64,000 nucleotides of DNA, taken from the IMG/VR virus record IMGVR_UViG_3300025120_014381, positions 1-64,000 of that record; one strand, written 5' to 3'. The stretch comes from a virus. The notes below the pieces were generated by a model. The model saw only the letters and a list, made by a program, of their open reading frames with translations, was not told the origin of the DNA and searched no databases. A program made the position numbers and the translations under genes. Below, one piece after another: positions 24,031 through 32,826 of the stretch. Position 1 is the first letter of the stretch. Every line of letters starts with the position of its first letter.

Positions 24031-24705
24031 TTAGTACCTCTTCATTAAAAGCTTAACTTTTTTTCTAATTTTAGTTAAGTCCTGACTTTCATTTACTCTG
24101 ATCGGCGGTGCGCTATCTTCACCAGAAGACTGCGTCTTTGTTTTTTCTTGTGGTCGACTTTCCTTTTCAACCGAAGATTCACCCTCTTCACCAAAAGATA
24201 TTTTAGCGTTAAAAGGTGGTTCACTTGGATCTACCGCGTCTTCAGCGTCTAAAGCGCCTTGGAGAATTTTTGACAACTCGCCTAAAAACAAATGTAGAAT
24301 TTTTCTTTCATCATCATCCAGACGATCGTAATAACCTAATAACTCATCTTTAATTTCTTTATCTTTTGTTGACCGACCAGATCTTAGCGTGTTGATATCT
24401 TTTATTACGCTATCAAAGGAAACACCAAATGTCTCTGGATCTAAAGGTTCTTCTTTAGTTTCAGGTTCTTCTTTAGTTCCAGGTTCTTCTTTAGTTTCAG
24501 GTTCTTCTTTAGTTTCAGGTTCTTCCTCTTCTTGTTCTGATAAATTTACATTGTAAACAGCAGCGCTGTTTTCTAAGCTTTTAATATATCTTTCTTGCGC
24601 AATGTCAGTTGATTCATTTAATTGCTTTCTTGATTTCGTAACTGCTTCTTCTGACACAATTTTTAAAAGTTGTAGCAGTTCGCCTTCTGAATTAACTTTA
24701 AACAT
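24031..24705 (-). CDS. Acidic repeat protein, possible core/scaffold
   Basis: A 224-residue protein. After a helical start (EGELLQLLKIVSEEAVTKSR and LNE-S) come four and a half copies of an EPETKE-type repeat (residues 60-90), then SLRSGRSTKDKEIKDELLGY and a Lys-rich end (KKVKLLMKRY). Acidic centre and basic ends fit a scaffold-like protein. The operon context with cargo-like genes supports a head-assembly role; not proven. Confidence 0.6.
   Translation of the reverse strand: MFKVNSEGELLQLLKIVSEEAVTKSRKQLNESTDIAQERYIKSLENSAAVYNVNLSEQEEEEPETKEEPETKEEPGTKEEPETKEEPLDPETFGVSFDSVIKDINTLRSGRSTKDKEIKDELLGYYDRLDDDERKILHLFLGELSKILQGALDAEDAVDPSEPPFNAKISFGEEGESSVEKESRPQEKTKTQSSGEDSAPPIRVNESQDLTKIRKKVKLLMKRY
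24446..24526. repeat. 18-bp tandem repeat, 4.5 copies
   Basis: Units of GGTTCTTCTTTAGTTTCA, with one variant, encode the repeated EPETKE residues of the acidic protein. Confidence 0.85.
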
Positions 24706-25080
24706 TTAATAACTCCTTTTAAATATATCTATTTTGCATGTGACATAATTATCTTCATTATTAGTTTCTAATTCATTAATAATAAAAACACCACAATCTT
24801 GCATATAATGACAACCGCGGATTGGAATAAAATAATTGACTTTTTTATTATGGATGTTGAAAATATATTTTAAGTCTTCATTATCTATAGCTGCTGTTAT
24901 TTTGGTTACCTCGTCACAGAAATTAATTTTAACTAATTTGACTTTAAAGCTTTTTGTATCATCACTGTGAAATTGAATTGGGATTATTTCTTTTTCTTCA
25001 ATAATCTTAATTGGACTTTCTGCTGCCAGATCTTCTTCTGTGATTACGTCTTTCAAACTTTCACTAACAAAAAAAGACAT
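24706..25080 (-). CDS. Phage protein of unknown function
   Basis: A 124-residue beta-rich protein. The start MSFFVSESLKDVITEEDLAA is leader-like but lacks the consensus; YFIPIRGCHYMQDCGVFIIN and an end NYVTCKIDIFKRSY follow. No family is recognised. It lies in the core-like operon. Confidence 0.6.
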   Translation of the reverse strand: MSFFVSESLKDVITEEDLAAESPIKIIEEKEIIPIQFHSDDTKSFKVKLVKINFCDEVTKITAAIDNEDLKYIFNIHNKKVNYFIPIRGCHYMQDCGVFIINELETNNEDNYVTCKIDIFKRSY

Positions 25081-25081
25081 G

Positions 25082-25504
25082 TTAAGCTCTGAATCGTATG
25101 ACGTTTATGTCTTCAATTATTTCATCTATTTTTTTGGACATGTCTAGATCACGATCAGTTACATCGTTTAAATCACGTGTGTATAAAGTAACAGTGACCT
25201 TTGTGTGATCGATCGTTATTTCTGGGTGATGATACATCTCTTCTGATAGATTTATTAATTCATTTATAAAATATGACAAAAATCTGACTGACTCGAAAGA
25301 GTATACTTTTTGCAAAGAATTTTTTTCACTGGTGTTAATCTGGCACCACGAAAACGGCTCCGGGTCAATAGGTAAATCTTCTTCACCTTCTGGGTACCCT
25401 GTCCCTAAATGGCGCATCATAGCTTTGCCGCTTTTTGTCATGTCAAACTCGTTGAGTGTTTGCTGCTGACGATTCTTCAATATGTTCTCTAACAACCTGC
25501 TCAT
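25082..25504 (-). CDS. Pterin-4a-carbinolamine dehydratase-like protein with leader
   Basis: A 140-residue protein. Residues 50-135 match PCD/DCoH: a WCQINTS start, FSYF-type helix, SEEMYHHPEITIDHTKVTVT (HHPE with the catalytic His pair) and LYTRDLNDVTDRDLDMSKKI (the THD-like turn). PCD recycles the pterin cofactor or acts as a dimerisation factor. The 50-residue N-terminal extension (MSRLLENILKNRQQQTLNEF) resembles a leader with LNE-F, so the enzyme may be capsid cargo. Phage occurrence is unusual; its substrate here is unknown. Confidence 0.78.
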   Translation of the reverse strand: MSRLLENILKNRQQQTLNEFDMTKSGKAMMRHLGTGYPEGEEDLPIDPEPFSWCQINTSEKNSLQKVYSFESVRFLSYFINELINLSEEMYHHPEITIDHTKVTVTLYTRDLNDVTDRDLDMSKKIDEIIEDINVIRFRA

Positions 25505-25507
25505 TAC

Positions 25508-28147
25508 TTACCTCGTCTTACGTTCTAGATCTCTATATACTTTTTCTTGTGCTGTTGCTTTGATTGCAGACTCAATAGCTTTCATTAGATTCGCTGGGTT
25601 GTCTGTAAGGTCGTCCACAGCATCTTCAATTGCATCCTTATATATTGCACCATCAAAATCTTGGAGTTTATCTAAGATCCCGTCTTGCCATACTTCTTCA
25701 GCATCAACAAGTACTTCAGCAAAAACTTCTGGTGTCAATCCAATGTCCATAAGTTTTTTAACAATCTTGCCTTTCTTAGTCGATGGTCCAGCTTCATAGT
25801 CAGGTTTTGTCTTGAGTCTTGTAAAGTACTCAGCAATACCACCCTTTTCAGTAATAGTATTTTTACTAACCTTACCTTCGCCGACTCTAGAAATTATAGC
25901 ATCAGCAATTGCATCATTTAAATCTCCACGCATTGTGCTAAAGACAGCATCAACCGGCGCCATATTGACTTCTCTAAATACAAAACCGCCTACTAAGTAG
26001 AGTAAGTCATGGGCTGGGTGATCTTTATTTGAAGATATATCTGTGTAAGTGTCACCTTGATTAAACAGCTTTTGGAGTGTTTCTAGTACAGGAACAATTT
26101 GCTCTTTAAGTGAATTTAATATCTCAACTGTACCTACATGCTGAACTTTATTTTTTGCGTTAACTGTCCTCTTTTTTACTTTATTGCCACCGCTTGCAAC
26201 AAGCTTCTCATATTTTGGAATTAGTTTTGCATTAACAACAACAAGCATCTGGTCTACTAGTACTTCCGCGTTGAAGTCCATCAGTGCTCCAACATTTGAA
26301 GGGTTGCCCTCAATATCAGTGAAAGACATCATTTCAAGTTTTGGTTGTATATCTTTTAAGAAATACTGACGCATTCCTGCACTTCCTGAGTATCCAAAGT
26401 AAGGTGCTAAATCTTGGAAGTCAACTGTTTTTCCTCGAACGTGTCGTGCAGCAAACTCTTCTAGTGCAGTCATGTAATCTTCTGACTGTATTTCATCAAC
26501 TTCATCTGTTGATTCGTCTGATATATCAATATCACTTGTTTCCGGTTCGACAACTCTTTGTGCTTCTTCTGCAAACTCAAATTGCATTGTTATAAAAGTT
26601 TCAATCTCACTCATGAGTTCTTCTTCATCTAACGATAATATAATATCAGCATCACGAATTACATACAATCCAGGATTTGATCGATCTTCAAGTGAAGATG
26701 TGACAACTGCAGTAAAGCCATCAAGTATTTGTTCTTGGCTTTGCAAATCGACGTTATTGTGAAAATGAGTTCTATCTTTAAATTTGTTCTTCGTACCAGG
26801 AAGCTGGAGTGATTTTATAAACGCAGCAAACAATCTATCGATAACATTTTTAATAACAGCATCATCTCCCTGTGCTGCAAATCTACTAGTGCCTCCATAT
26901 CTTACGTATGATCCGGATATGTCCTTTTTTAATTCCATGACAAATTCATTAAAAGGTTTGCCAGCAGCTGCTGCGTAATCTTGTAAGCTTCTTCGTAATC
27001 TAGGCTTTTTCTTAATTACTTTTTGCAAAGCCTCGCTTATAATTACAAAAAGCTTCATTTGAATTTCTTGAATCTTTGCTAGCTTTTTGCTTTGATTTTT
27101 CATCTTATTGATATACTGAAACATTCTTCCTACATTTAAAGGAGTTAAAATTTCCTGGCTAGACAAACCAAACTCTTGGGTCACGGGTGTGATCATAGCA
27201 CCAAATTCTTTTGCCATTTTTGGATCCATCATTAACGCAGTTGCTTCATTATGTATTTCTTTAAATACTTCCTGAAGACTAGCGCTAGCATCCATTGCTG
27301 CTTTTTCTTGTGGCGTTGCATTATCATATGCTGATGTATTAATGTTTCCAGTTTCCGGATCGATGCTTGCCCCGCGTGATAAAAATTGTTGGAAACTATC
27401 AAAGATTGGCTTTCCTGTTCCTAGTTTTGTTTCGCCCGGGCGGGTTGGAAACAAAGGTCTATCATCATTAGGGTCTATATCTGTCCCAATGTCCATTTCA
27501 TCTTCTCGAAGCGCTTGCATGTAACCATTAATAAAATCTTGTGATCCCATGCTTAATTGTTGCGCTCGTTCCGCAGATGGATTAGCATCAGTTGTACCTG
27601 TGCGGTAGCCATCTAAATAAGCTTGTTTGTTCTCTGCACTTCCATAATCATCAGAAGCTTGCGCATCAATAGGTAAATTTTGTCTTTTTCTTACTGGTGC
27701 TGATTCCAAAATAATATTAAAATCTTTAATTGTCGTGTGTTTCGATATATTAAAAGATTCATTTATTGCATCCATACTTCTATCATCGTCTCTATCAAGT
27801 GCTTTATCTAAAAGCATGTGCAGCTGCCTATAAAAGTATTCAATTTGTGACACAGGCACTTCTTTGCAAATTAAAGTTGCAGAGCCACATAGTTCAGAAA
27901 TTGTACCGGGGACAAAGTCTTCATCTTCCACAGGCATTTTTGGAACTGATAATTGGACTGCCATATGATCAGATACTTTAATCGGTGTGTCTTCTTCGTC
28001 TTCGTAAAATCCAAATGGATCAGAGTTTGGAGACTGGATGTTAAAAGGATGAATCATCCTTCCTCCATGATCACCAGACGCTCTGTTTTCATTTAATCGA
28101 TTTTTTAACAAATTAAATAAGACGCGTTTTTTAACTGCTACTTTCAT
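25508..28147 (-). CDS. Large protein of unknown function, possible head component
   Basis: An 879-residue protein, the longest outside the polymerase and tail genes. The start MKVAVKKRVLFNLLKNRLNE, then NRASGDHGG, is basic with LNE-N, and IILESAPV (I-L-E-S) is a possible protease site near 150. The sequence has helical segments (MKNQSKKLAKIQEIQMKLFV), a PGTKNKFKDRTHFHNNVDLQ stretch and a C-terminal VFAEVLVDAEEVWQDGILDK. No known fold is visible. It heads the core-like operon; a large internal or head protein is my best guess. Confidence 0.6.
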   Translation of the reverse strand: MKVAVKKRVLFNLLKNRLNENRASGDHGGRMIHPFNIQSPNSDPFGFYEDEEDTPIKVSDHMAVQLSVPKMPVEDEDFVPGTISELCGSATLICKEVPVSQIEYFYRQLHMLLDKALDRDDDRSMDAINESFNISKHTTIKDFNIILESAPVRKRQNLPIDAQASDDYGSAENKQAYLDGYRTGTTDANPSAERAQQLSMGSQDFINGYMQALREDEMDIGTDIDPNDDRPLFPTRPGETKLGTGKPIFDSFQQFLSRGASIDPETGNINTSAYDNATPQEKAAMDASASLQEVFKEIHNEATALMMDPKMAKEFGAMITPVTQEFGLSSQEILTPLNVGRMFQYINKMKNQSKKLAKIQEIQMKLFVIISEALQKVIKKKPRLRRSLQDYAAAAGKPFNEFVMELKKDISGSYVRYGGTSRFAAQGDDAVIKNVIDRLFAAFIKSLQLPGTKNKFKDRTHFHNNVDLQSQEQILDGFTAVVTSSLEDRSNPGLYVIRDADIILSLDEEELMSEIETFITMQFEFAEEAQRVVEPETSDIDISDESTDEVDEIQSEDYMTALEEFAARHVRGKTVDFQDLAPYFGYSGSAGMRQYFLKDIQPKLEMMSFTDIEGNPSNVGALMDFNAEVLVDQMLVVVNAKLIPKYEKLVASGGNKVKKRTVNAKNKVQHVGTVEILNSLKEQIVPVLETLQKLFNQGDTYTDISSNKDHPAHDLLYLVGGFVFREVNMAPVDAVFSTMRGDLNDAIADAIISRVGEGKVSKNTITEKGGIAEYFTRLKTKPDYEAGPSTKKGKIVKKLMDIGLTPEVFAEVLVDAEEVWQDGILDKLQDFDGAIYKDAIEDAVDDLTDNPANLMKAIESAIKATAQEKVYRDLERKTR

Positions 28148-28186
28148 ACTAACCTCGCGTGATATGTATTAACTATTATGTAGATA

Positions 28187-28582
28187 CTAATTTTGATTGA
28201 CAGAATACGTAATTCCTATAGTCGTTGCTGTCCCTAAAGCAAAACCACCAAAAAACGCTAACCTCTGGATCCAGTCTTTGCGTGCCTGTATTTTTATTTC
28301 TTCGTCACGAAGCTCAATCATCTGCTTGTACATCGTTGTATTCGCTTCACATTTTGTGTAGTATAGATCATATTTAAGACTTAGTTCGTCAGACTTTCTT
28401 TGTAACTCAAATTCCTTGTCTAGATCCGCCTGCAGTAATTCTTTTTCGTGCGTTGAAATTATTTGTGCTAGAGCATCATGTGTCAATAACTTCCCAGTGA
28501 ATGGTGCCTGGTCACCCTTGTCGACGTTTGCGTAATCAATATCGGCAGCCCAAATTGTACCGATTAAAGCTAATAAAAACAT
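28187..28582 (-). CDS. Secreted coiled-coil protein with C-terminal membrane segment
   Basis: A 131-residue protein. Signal peptide FLLALIGTIWA, then DKGDQAPFTGKLLTHDALAQ, a motif I have seen near lysis genes of marine phages. A helical middle (ELLQADLDKEFELQRKSDEL) is followed by a membrane helix at about 108-128. It resembles a spanin-like or periplasmic lysis protein, but the assignment is tentative. Its stop overlaps the next gene's start. Confidence 0.6.
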   Translation of the reverse strand: MFLLALIGTIWAADIDYANVDKGDQAPFTGKLLTHDALAQIISTHEKELLQADLDKEFELQRKSDELSLKYDLYYTKCEANTTMYKQMIELRDEEIKIQARKDWIQRLAFFGGFALGTATTIGITYSVNQN

Positions 28583-28914
28583 TATTCCCCCTTTAACTTA
28601 TATTTCTCCTTTAGGATTTTATCAAGTTCTTCAGGATTGTTTTCTAATTCTTTTTGACGTGAGGATTTAATTTCAGCAATCTCCTCGCTCTTGCGCGCAA
28701 ACTCTTCCTGCGCAGCAGACCTTTTCTCAAGATGTTGTTCATATATGTCTTCTTGGGCCGCGATAATCTTCTCGCTGCGCTTCTTTTCAAACTCACTGTC
28801 ACCTTCCTTTACTACTTTCCTACTGTCTCTTTTGCTTGATGCCACTATCGCAATAATTGCAAGCACTCCGCCAACTAACCATTGCCATTTGTCCTTAAAC
28901 CACTTCCACTTCAT
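28582..28914 (-). CDS. Small membrane coiled-coil protein, spanin candidate
   Basis: A 110-residue protein. An N-terminal membrane anchor at about 10-26 (WQWLVGGVLAIIAIVAS) is followed by a long charged helix (FEKKRSEKIIAAQEDIYEQH...). This is the layout of an inner-membrane i-spanin. Its partner could be the neighbouring signal-peptide protein. Overlapping coding and neighbouring cell-wall genes support a lysis role. Confidence 0.55.
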   Translation of the reverse strand: MKWKWFKDKWQWLVGGVLAIIAIVASSKRDSRKVVKEGDSEFEKKRSEKIIAAQEDIYEQHLEKRSAAQEEFARKSEEIAEIKSSRQKELENNPEELDKILKEKYKLKGE

Positions 28915-29786
28915 TAATAACGCCCGTAATATCTTTTTCTATATAATGAACCTCGAGATTCTCCAAACTTTATATTGTTAGATAGTGTATTATTCTCTTT
29001 AAGCTCACTAGCATCTACACTAGTGCCTTCATCGTCTTGGGTTTTAAGATACTTAATAAACTTAAGTACTCCATCTAAGTTGTCTTTGTAACCAGCTCTT
29101 TTAGCTATCCCTGCAGCATCACCCTTATTCTTTTCAAGATAATCAGGTGTCAAAGTGTCTTCGTGATACCCGCCTTTTAGTGCTGCTGCGACAGCATCAG
29201 AGGTGATCCACGCTTTCCATTTTTCTGTCGTTTTATTACCCCAGTCGCCGTCATCTGTTGCACCAATAATTCTTTGAATTTCTTTAACTTTTGCAACCCC
29301 GGATGAAGATAATTTCTTCTTAGATTTTGTCTGAGCCGGCTTACTTTGTGCTTTTTCAGCTGATTTAGCAGCTGTTGCTGCTAGCGTCTCAACTTCTCCT
29401 TCTTTTTTGTTTTCATACTCAGACCTGTACTTTCTCATTGCTTGTTTCACGACTGGATCTTTAAGGACGCGGTTGTTAGGAGATTTTTTCTCCATACCTA
29501 ACATTGTTAACATAAATGTGTCTTTGTTAAAACCATTAGCGTCATAATTCGGATCATTAAGTAACGCTGTTGCTGCATTATTTAATAAGACTTCTTTGGC
29601 AGCATCTATCTCATCTGACTTTTTTTGTCCTTTAGTAAAAGAAGTATAAACTCTTGCAGACGCAGCATCTAATGTACCCATTCCTTCTGGCGCATCAGAG
29701 ACTTCGCTGATTAAGCTTTCTAATTTAAAATTTCTTCCATACAGTTCATTAATTAGTTTCTGATTGTGTGCGTACTTTGTTTTCAT
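28914..29786 (-). CDS. Peptidoglycan-binding-like protein
   Basis: A 290-residue protein. GGAGGGG 8 nt upstream fixes the ATG at 29786. VAKVKEIQRIIGATDDGDWG, then NKTTEKWKAWI, is a peptidoglycan-binding-like repeat shared with the glucosaminidase polyprotein (VKFVQRVIGTKDDGDWG). An Ala/Lys linker precedes it, and FKLESLISEVSDAP near the start holds a possible LISE-V site. No hydrolase domain is seen. It may be a virion wall-binding protein. Confidence 0.7.
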   Translation of the reverse strand: MKTKYAHNQKLINELYGRNFKLESLISEVSDAPEGMGTLDAASARVYTSFTKGQKKSDEIDAAKEVLLNNAATALLNDPNYDANGFNKDTFMLTMLGMEKKSPNNRVLKDPVVKQAMRKYRSEYENKKEGEVETLAATAAKSAEKAQSKPAQTKSKKKLSSSGVAKVKEIQRIIGATDDGDWGNKTTEKWKAWITSDAVAAALKGGYHEDTLTPDYLEKNKGDAAGIAKRAGYKDNLDGVLKFIKYLKTQDDEGTSVDASELKENNTLSNNIKFGESRGSLYRKRYYGRY

Positions 29787-29790
29787 TTTA

Positions 29791-30060
29791 TTATCCCCTC
29801 CATATCTTTGCAAAATCAATAGCTGACTGGCCGCCGATGTACATCATTGCGATCATGCCCCATGTATCTGCATCTAAGCCGGCATAAACTAAAAGAGCTG
29901 TTGCTGTACCAAATACTAATAACTTGCGAGAAATAATCTTCTCTTGCATGCTATCGAGTATCCCTTTTGTTTTTCGATCCAAATACAAATCTTTCTTGAG
30001 TGCTTCTACTTTCTCAGCAGGTAAATTTTTTACAGCATCTTTTATTTCTTCAATTCCCAT
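29791..30060 (-). CDS. Holin-like membrane protein
   Basis: An 89-residue protein. A helical amphipathic start (IEEIKDAVKNLPAEKVEALK) is followed by two hydrophobic segments at about 46-64 (KLLVFGTATALLVYAGL) and 68-82 (MIAMMYIGGQSAIDFA). The size and the YIGGQSxxDF end match phage holins. Neighbours include the wall-binding protein and spanin candidates. Likely controls lysis timing; not certain. Confidence 0.6.
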   Translation of the reverse strand: MGIEEIKDAVKNLPAEKVEALKKDLYLDRKTKGILDSMQEKIISRKLLVFGTATALLVYAGLDADTWGMIAMMYIGGQSAIDFAKIWRG

Positions 30061-30074
30061 TTTTAATCCTTACT

Positions 30075-30416
30075 TTACATTTTTTCTAAGCTTTGTATTT
30101 CTTTGTACAATTTTTTAAGTTCTTGGATTGTCGGTAGTTTATCAGCAACTGTTTCACCTTCGTCTAGTTCATCCATTCTTGCTAAAGCATCACCCACCTT
30201 GTAAACAAATTCTGATATACTTCCTAGCGTTGATCTCATTTTTCCTGTCTGATCTTCTGCAATATCTCTTATTGATTTACCTGCTGTCATTATTTTGCCG
30301 CCGGCAGACTTTACTTTTTTTCCTGACTTACTACCAGAAAATTGCGCCATTTCAGAAGCATTTAAAACTTCTTCCATTAAAAGTTTTCTGAGCCTTGATC
30401 TGTTTAATTTTTTCAT
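30075..30416 (-). CDS. Leader-bearing small protein
   Basis: A 113-residue protein. GAGG 6 nt before the ATG at 30416 sets the start and gives MKKLNRSRLRKLLMEEVLNA, the leader with LLME-E. The mature part is Gly/Lys/Ser-rich then helical (SEFVYKVGDALARMDELDEG). Unknown function; likely cargo. Confidence 0.7.
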   Translation of the reverse strand: MKKLNRSRLRKLLMEEVLNASEMAQFSGSKSGKKVKSAGGKIMTAGKSIRDIAEDQTGKMRSTLGSISEFVYKVGDALARMDELDEGETVADKLPTIQELKKLYKEIQSLEKM

Positions 30417-30417
30417 A

Positions 30418-30687
30418 TTAATCCTCATCTTCTATCATACTAAATATGCTCTCAACATCTGATTTGCTAAAATTCTTTTTTGCCCGATGCTTCTTTTCTT
30501 CTACAACATCATCAAGAAATTTCATAATTTTATTATCTTCAATCTCAATTCGCTTAGCAAAAGCCTCGATTACTTCTTGCATCGATAAGCTCCGGGCTGT
30601 ACATGCCATTTTTAGCGCTGTGTGACTATCTTTTGTTAGATTGAAGTGAACTGACTTCTTAACCAAGACATCGTATTGTCTAGACAT
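30418..30687 (-). CDS. Ribbon-helix-helix-like protein
   Basis: An 89-residue protein; GGAGG lies 5 nt before the ATG at 30687. VHFNLTKDSHTALKMACTAR, then SLSMQEVIEAFAKRI, resembles the beta-strand plus two helices of CopG/Arc-type repressors. The C-terminal half is Lys-rich and acidic. A small DNA-binding regulator is likely. Confidence 0.65.
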   Translation of the reverse strand: MSRQYDVLVKKSVHFNLTKDSHTALKMACTARSLSMQEVIEAFAKRIEIEDNKIMKFLDDVVEEKKHRAKKNFSKSDVESIFSMIEDED

Positions 30688-30688
30688 G

Positions 30689-31300
30689 TCATCCTCCACT
30701 CATTCCTGCGCCGGCTGGATTAGCGCCAACAGCCAACGGGACATCTTCTGCGTATTTAATGTCAAATTCTTTTGCTGAAATACCGAACTGCTCATCAAGT
30801 ATATCTAGATATCTCACAACAAACTTATCACCATAATTTTCATCAAGGAAGTTTTTAGTTCTATTGATGATTGCAGTTTCAACATCTAATAATTGTCGGT
30901 GGTTCATGATTAATCTTGCAACTTTAATCGTAAATTTGTCGATATCTAAATCAGGAACAGCATCTGCAACTGCAGCCTTTGCAGTTATCGCTTCTGATCC
31001 TGTTGGACTAGTCTCTTCTTCAGGCGCTTCATCTCCAGATTCATCTGCATCTGCGGGTTCATCCTCTTGTTCGAAAAGAAACTGAAGTGAAGTTTTATTT
31101 AAAGACTCCATTATTTTATCATCTTCATTTCGAATAGTTCTCTTTTCGTACATTAATATTAAAGAATCAATTTGATCATCAACAGAATCATCTGCTTTTC
31201 TTGCCTTAGTATTCGAGTTAGCAGTTACGCCAGCCTCAGGTGCATCTCCTAAGTCTTCTTCTTGTTGCTCAAAAATCAATTTATAAAGTTTTTCTTTCAT
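30689..31300 (-). CDS. Acidic phage protein, core-like
   Basis: A 203-residue protein. It begins MKEKLYKLIFEQQEEDLG (LIFE-Q), contains IME-S, and has a very acidic centre (EQEDEPADADESGDEAPEEE) then a helical end (DKFTIKVARLIMNHRQLLDV...). The end resembles a T4-like head or core domain. It precedes the RHH gene, overlapping by 1 nt; possible head protein. Confidence 0.6.
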   Translation of the reverse strand: MKEKLYKLIFEQQEEDLGDAPEAGVTANSNTKARKADDSVDDQIDSLILMYEKRTIRNEDDKIMESLNKTSLQFLFEQEDEPADADESGDEAPEEETSPTGSEAITAKAAVADAVPDLDIDKFTIKVARLIMNHRQLLDVETAIINRTKNFLDENYGDKFVVRYLDILDEQFGISAKEFDIKYAEDVPLAVGANPAGAGMSGG

Positions 31301-31301
31301 T

Positions 31302-31979
31302 TTAACTCCTCAGAATCTGGATCATTTTGTCAGCTTTTACGACGCGTTCTTCGATCACAGGCCAACGTAATAATTTCATCATTGCTCTAGCGTAAGTGCT
31401 AACGTCTTTTAAGTAATCACGATAATATGCATGCTGCCATGCATCCATTACGATGATAGGATACGATCCAAAAGGAATGTTGTTTGAATGTAGATCAACG
31501 ACGGCGTTCATGTAAGTTTGTGTGAACGTGTTTAAATAAGTTATCGCCCAACCACATTGAGAGGCTGCTGCGCATGCTAAAAAATCTTTTTGCCAAGCGT
31601 CAAAACTCCCAAAGTCTCGTGCTAAGCGCATATAAGAAAGAGAGTCCATTTTAATTTCAGAATTTGGATCACCAACATTAGCGAAATATAATTCGTGTAA
31701 GTATACACCATTCATATTAAAAGTCTCATCTAATTTTAAAGATCTAAATTGTGAATGATTACAGTTCACATTTTGTTTATCAACAGTGTCAAGTTTGGCA
31801 CTGACTTCATTAAAGTTTTTAAGATACCCTTGGTAGAGTTCAATGTGATTTTGGTAATTGTCATTACTTAAAAATTCTGAATTAAAACTAAACTTTTTTT
31901 CTTGTGCTGACAAAGCTTCATCAATTCTTAGCGAGTCGCGTATAACTGATTTAATTTTTCCATTAAATAATTTTTCCAT
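31302..31979 (-). CDS. Fe/Mn superoxide dismutase with leader-like N-terminus
   Basis: A 225-residue SOD. Ligand contexts are seen: His in NYQNHIELYQGYLKN, GVYLHELYFANVG, and the VMDAWQHAYYRDY motif with Asp and His. GSFDAWQKDFLACAAASQ and GWAITYLN fit the core. All four metal ligands are present. The start MEKLFNGKIKSVIRDSLRID, then E-A, is Lys-rich and amphipathic and ends in IDE-A, a candidate prohead-protease site. The enzyme could therefore ride in the capsid to counter host oxidative bursts. Fe/Mn SOD is uncommon in phages. Confidence 0.85.
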   Translation of the reverse strand: MEKLFNGKIKSVIRDSLRIDEALSAQEKKFSFNSEFLSNDNYQNHIELYQGYLKNFNEVSAKLDTVDKQNVNCNHSQFRSLKLDETFNMNGVYLHELYFANVGDPNSEIKMDSLSYMRLARDFGSFDAWQKDFLACAAASQCGWAITYLNTFTQTYMNAVVDLHSNNIPFGSYPIIVMDAWQHAYYRDYLKDVSTYARAMMKLLRWPVIEERVVKADKMIQILRS

Positions 31980-31982
31980 TTT

Positions 31983-32222
31983 TTACACCGTTTCGTATTC
32001 TTTAAAGTCAGACATAGGTATTTCTACATAAACTTTCTTTTTTGACATAGGGTTGCTATAATATCGATATGCAACAATTAAGGGTTCCTTACCATTAATT
32101 ACAATTTTTTGAATAGTATATTCAATTTTTGTAGGTTTGTGTCTTATTAACAAAGACTTTGACAACATATTGATTATCTTGCCCTTCTTCTTTTTAATAC
32201 CTTTTTTTAAATTCTCTTGCAA
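31983..32222 (-). CDS. Conserved small phage protein
   Basis: A 79-residue basic protein from a TTG with CGGAG upstream; a downstream ATG would give 61 residues. SLLIRHKPTKIEYTIQKIVI and AYRYYSNPMSKKKVYVEIPM are conserved in T4-like marine phages as far as I recall. Function unknown. Confidence 0.6.
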   Translation of the reverse strand: MQENLKKGIKKKKGKIINMLSKSLLIRHKPTKIEYTIQKIVINGKEPLIVAYRYYSNPMSKKKVYVEIPMSDFKEYETV

Positions 32223-32261
32223 GACAAACTCCGCTGTACAATTTAATTATCAATTTCTCAT

Positions 32262-32687
32262 TTAATTATCAACTAATTTTATAACTGTGACATTACATTC
32301 GTTCAATATATCAACGCCAGACATGTCTGGTTTATAATCATTAATGTACAACACCTGTTCTATTCCAGAGTTAACAATACATTTTGCACAGACAGGACAA
32401 GGAGCGTGAGTTAGATACATCTTTTTTGGTTTAGGGTTGTTAAAGTCACATTTAATTAATGCATTAACCTCTGCGTGTATAAAACCACTTTTGCCTGTCT
32501 CCAGAGAATCCCTGCAGTTTGGTCCTCCTTTCTGGTCGCCATTATAACCTAACGCTAGTACTTGTGTATTGTCATTAGTAACAATGACTGCGCCTACTTG
32601 AAATTTCGGATCAGGAGAGCGTTTTGCAATATCTAAGGCAAATCTTTGCCAGATACTGTTCCACTCCGGTCTATCGTTTACTTTCAT
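32262..32687 (-). CDS. dCMP deaminase
   Basis: A 141-residue protein. GFIHAEVNALIKCDF holds the catalytic His-Ala-Glu and APCPVCAKCIVNSG the Cys pair, the zinc site of the cytidine/dCMP deaminase family. It makes dUMP for ThyX. A GTG start three codons upstream is possible. Neighbours include the DHH phosphoesterase and thymidine kinase. Confidence 0.92.
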   Translation of the reverse strand: MKVNDRPEWNSIWQRFALDIAKRSPDPKFQVGAVIVTNDNTQVLALGYNGDQKGGPNCRDSLETGKSGFIHAEVNALIKCDFNNPKPKKMYLTHAPCPVCAKCIVNSGIEQVLYINDYKPDMSGVDILNECNVTVIKLVDN

Positions 32688-32823
32688 TTTTTTCACAAAT
32701 AATTCTTCTCATGATTGTCTTCGCGGTGGCATAATTGTAGCAAGGAATAACGTCGTCTTCAGAAATAACAACTTCATATTTACCATAAAACTTAATAGAA
32801 TCTCTTATGTATGGATATATCAT
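32671..32823 (-). CDS. Small phage protein, 50 residues
   Basis: An open frame from ATG at 32823 to TAG at 32671 reads MIYPYIRDSIKFYGKYEVVI and continues with SEDDVIPCYNYATAKTIMRR. It fills the otherwise empty gap and overlaps the deaminase start. The composition resembles a real small protein; function unknown. Confidence 0.55.
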   Translation of the reverse strand: MIYPYIRDSIKFYGKYEVVISEDDVIPCYNYATAKTIMRRIICEKNESKR

Positions 32824-32826
32824 AGT

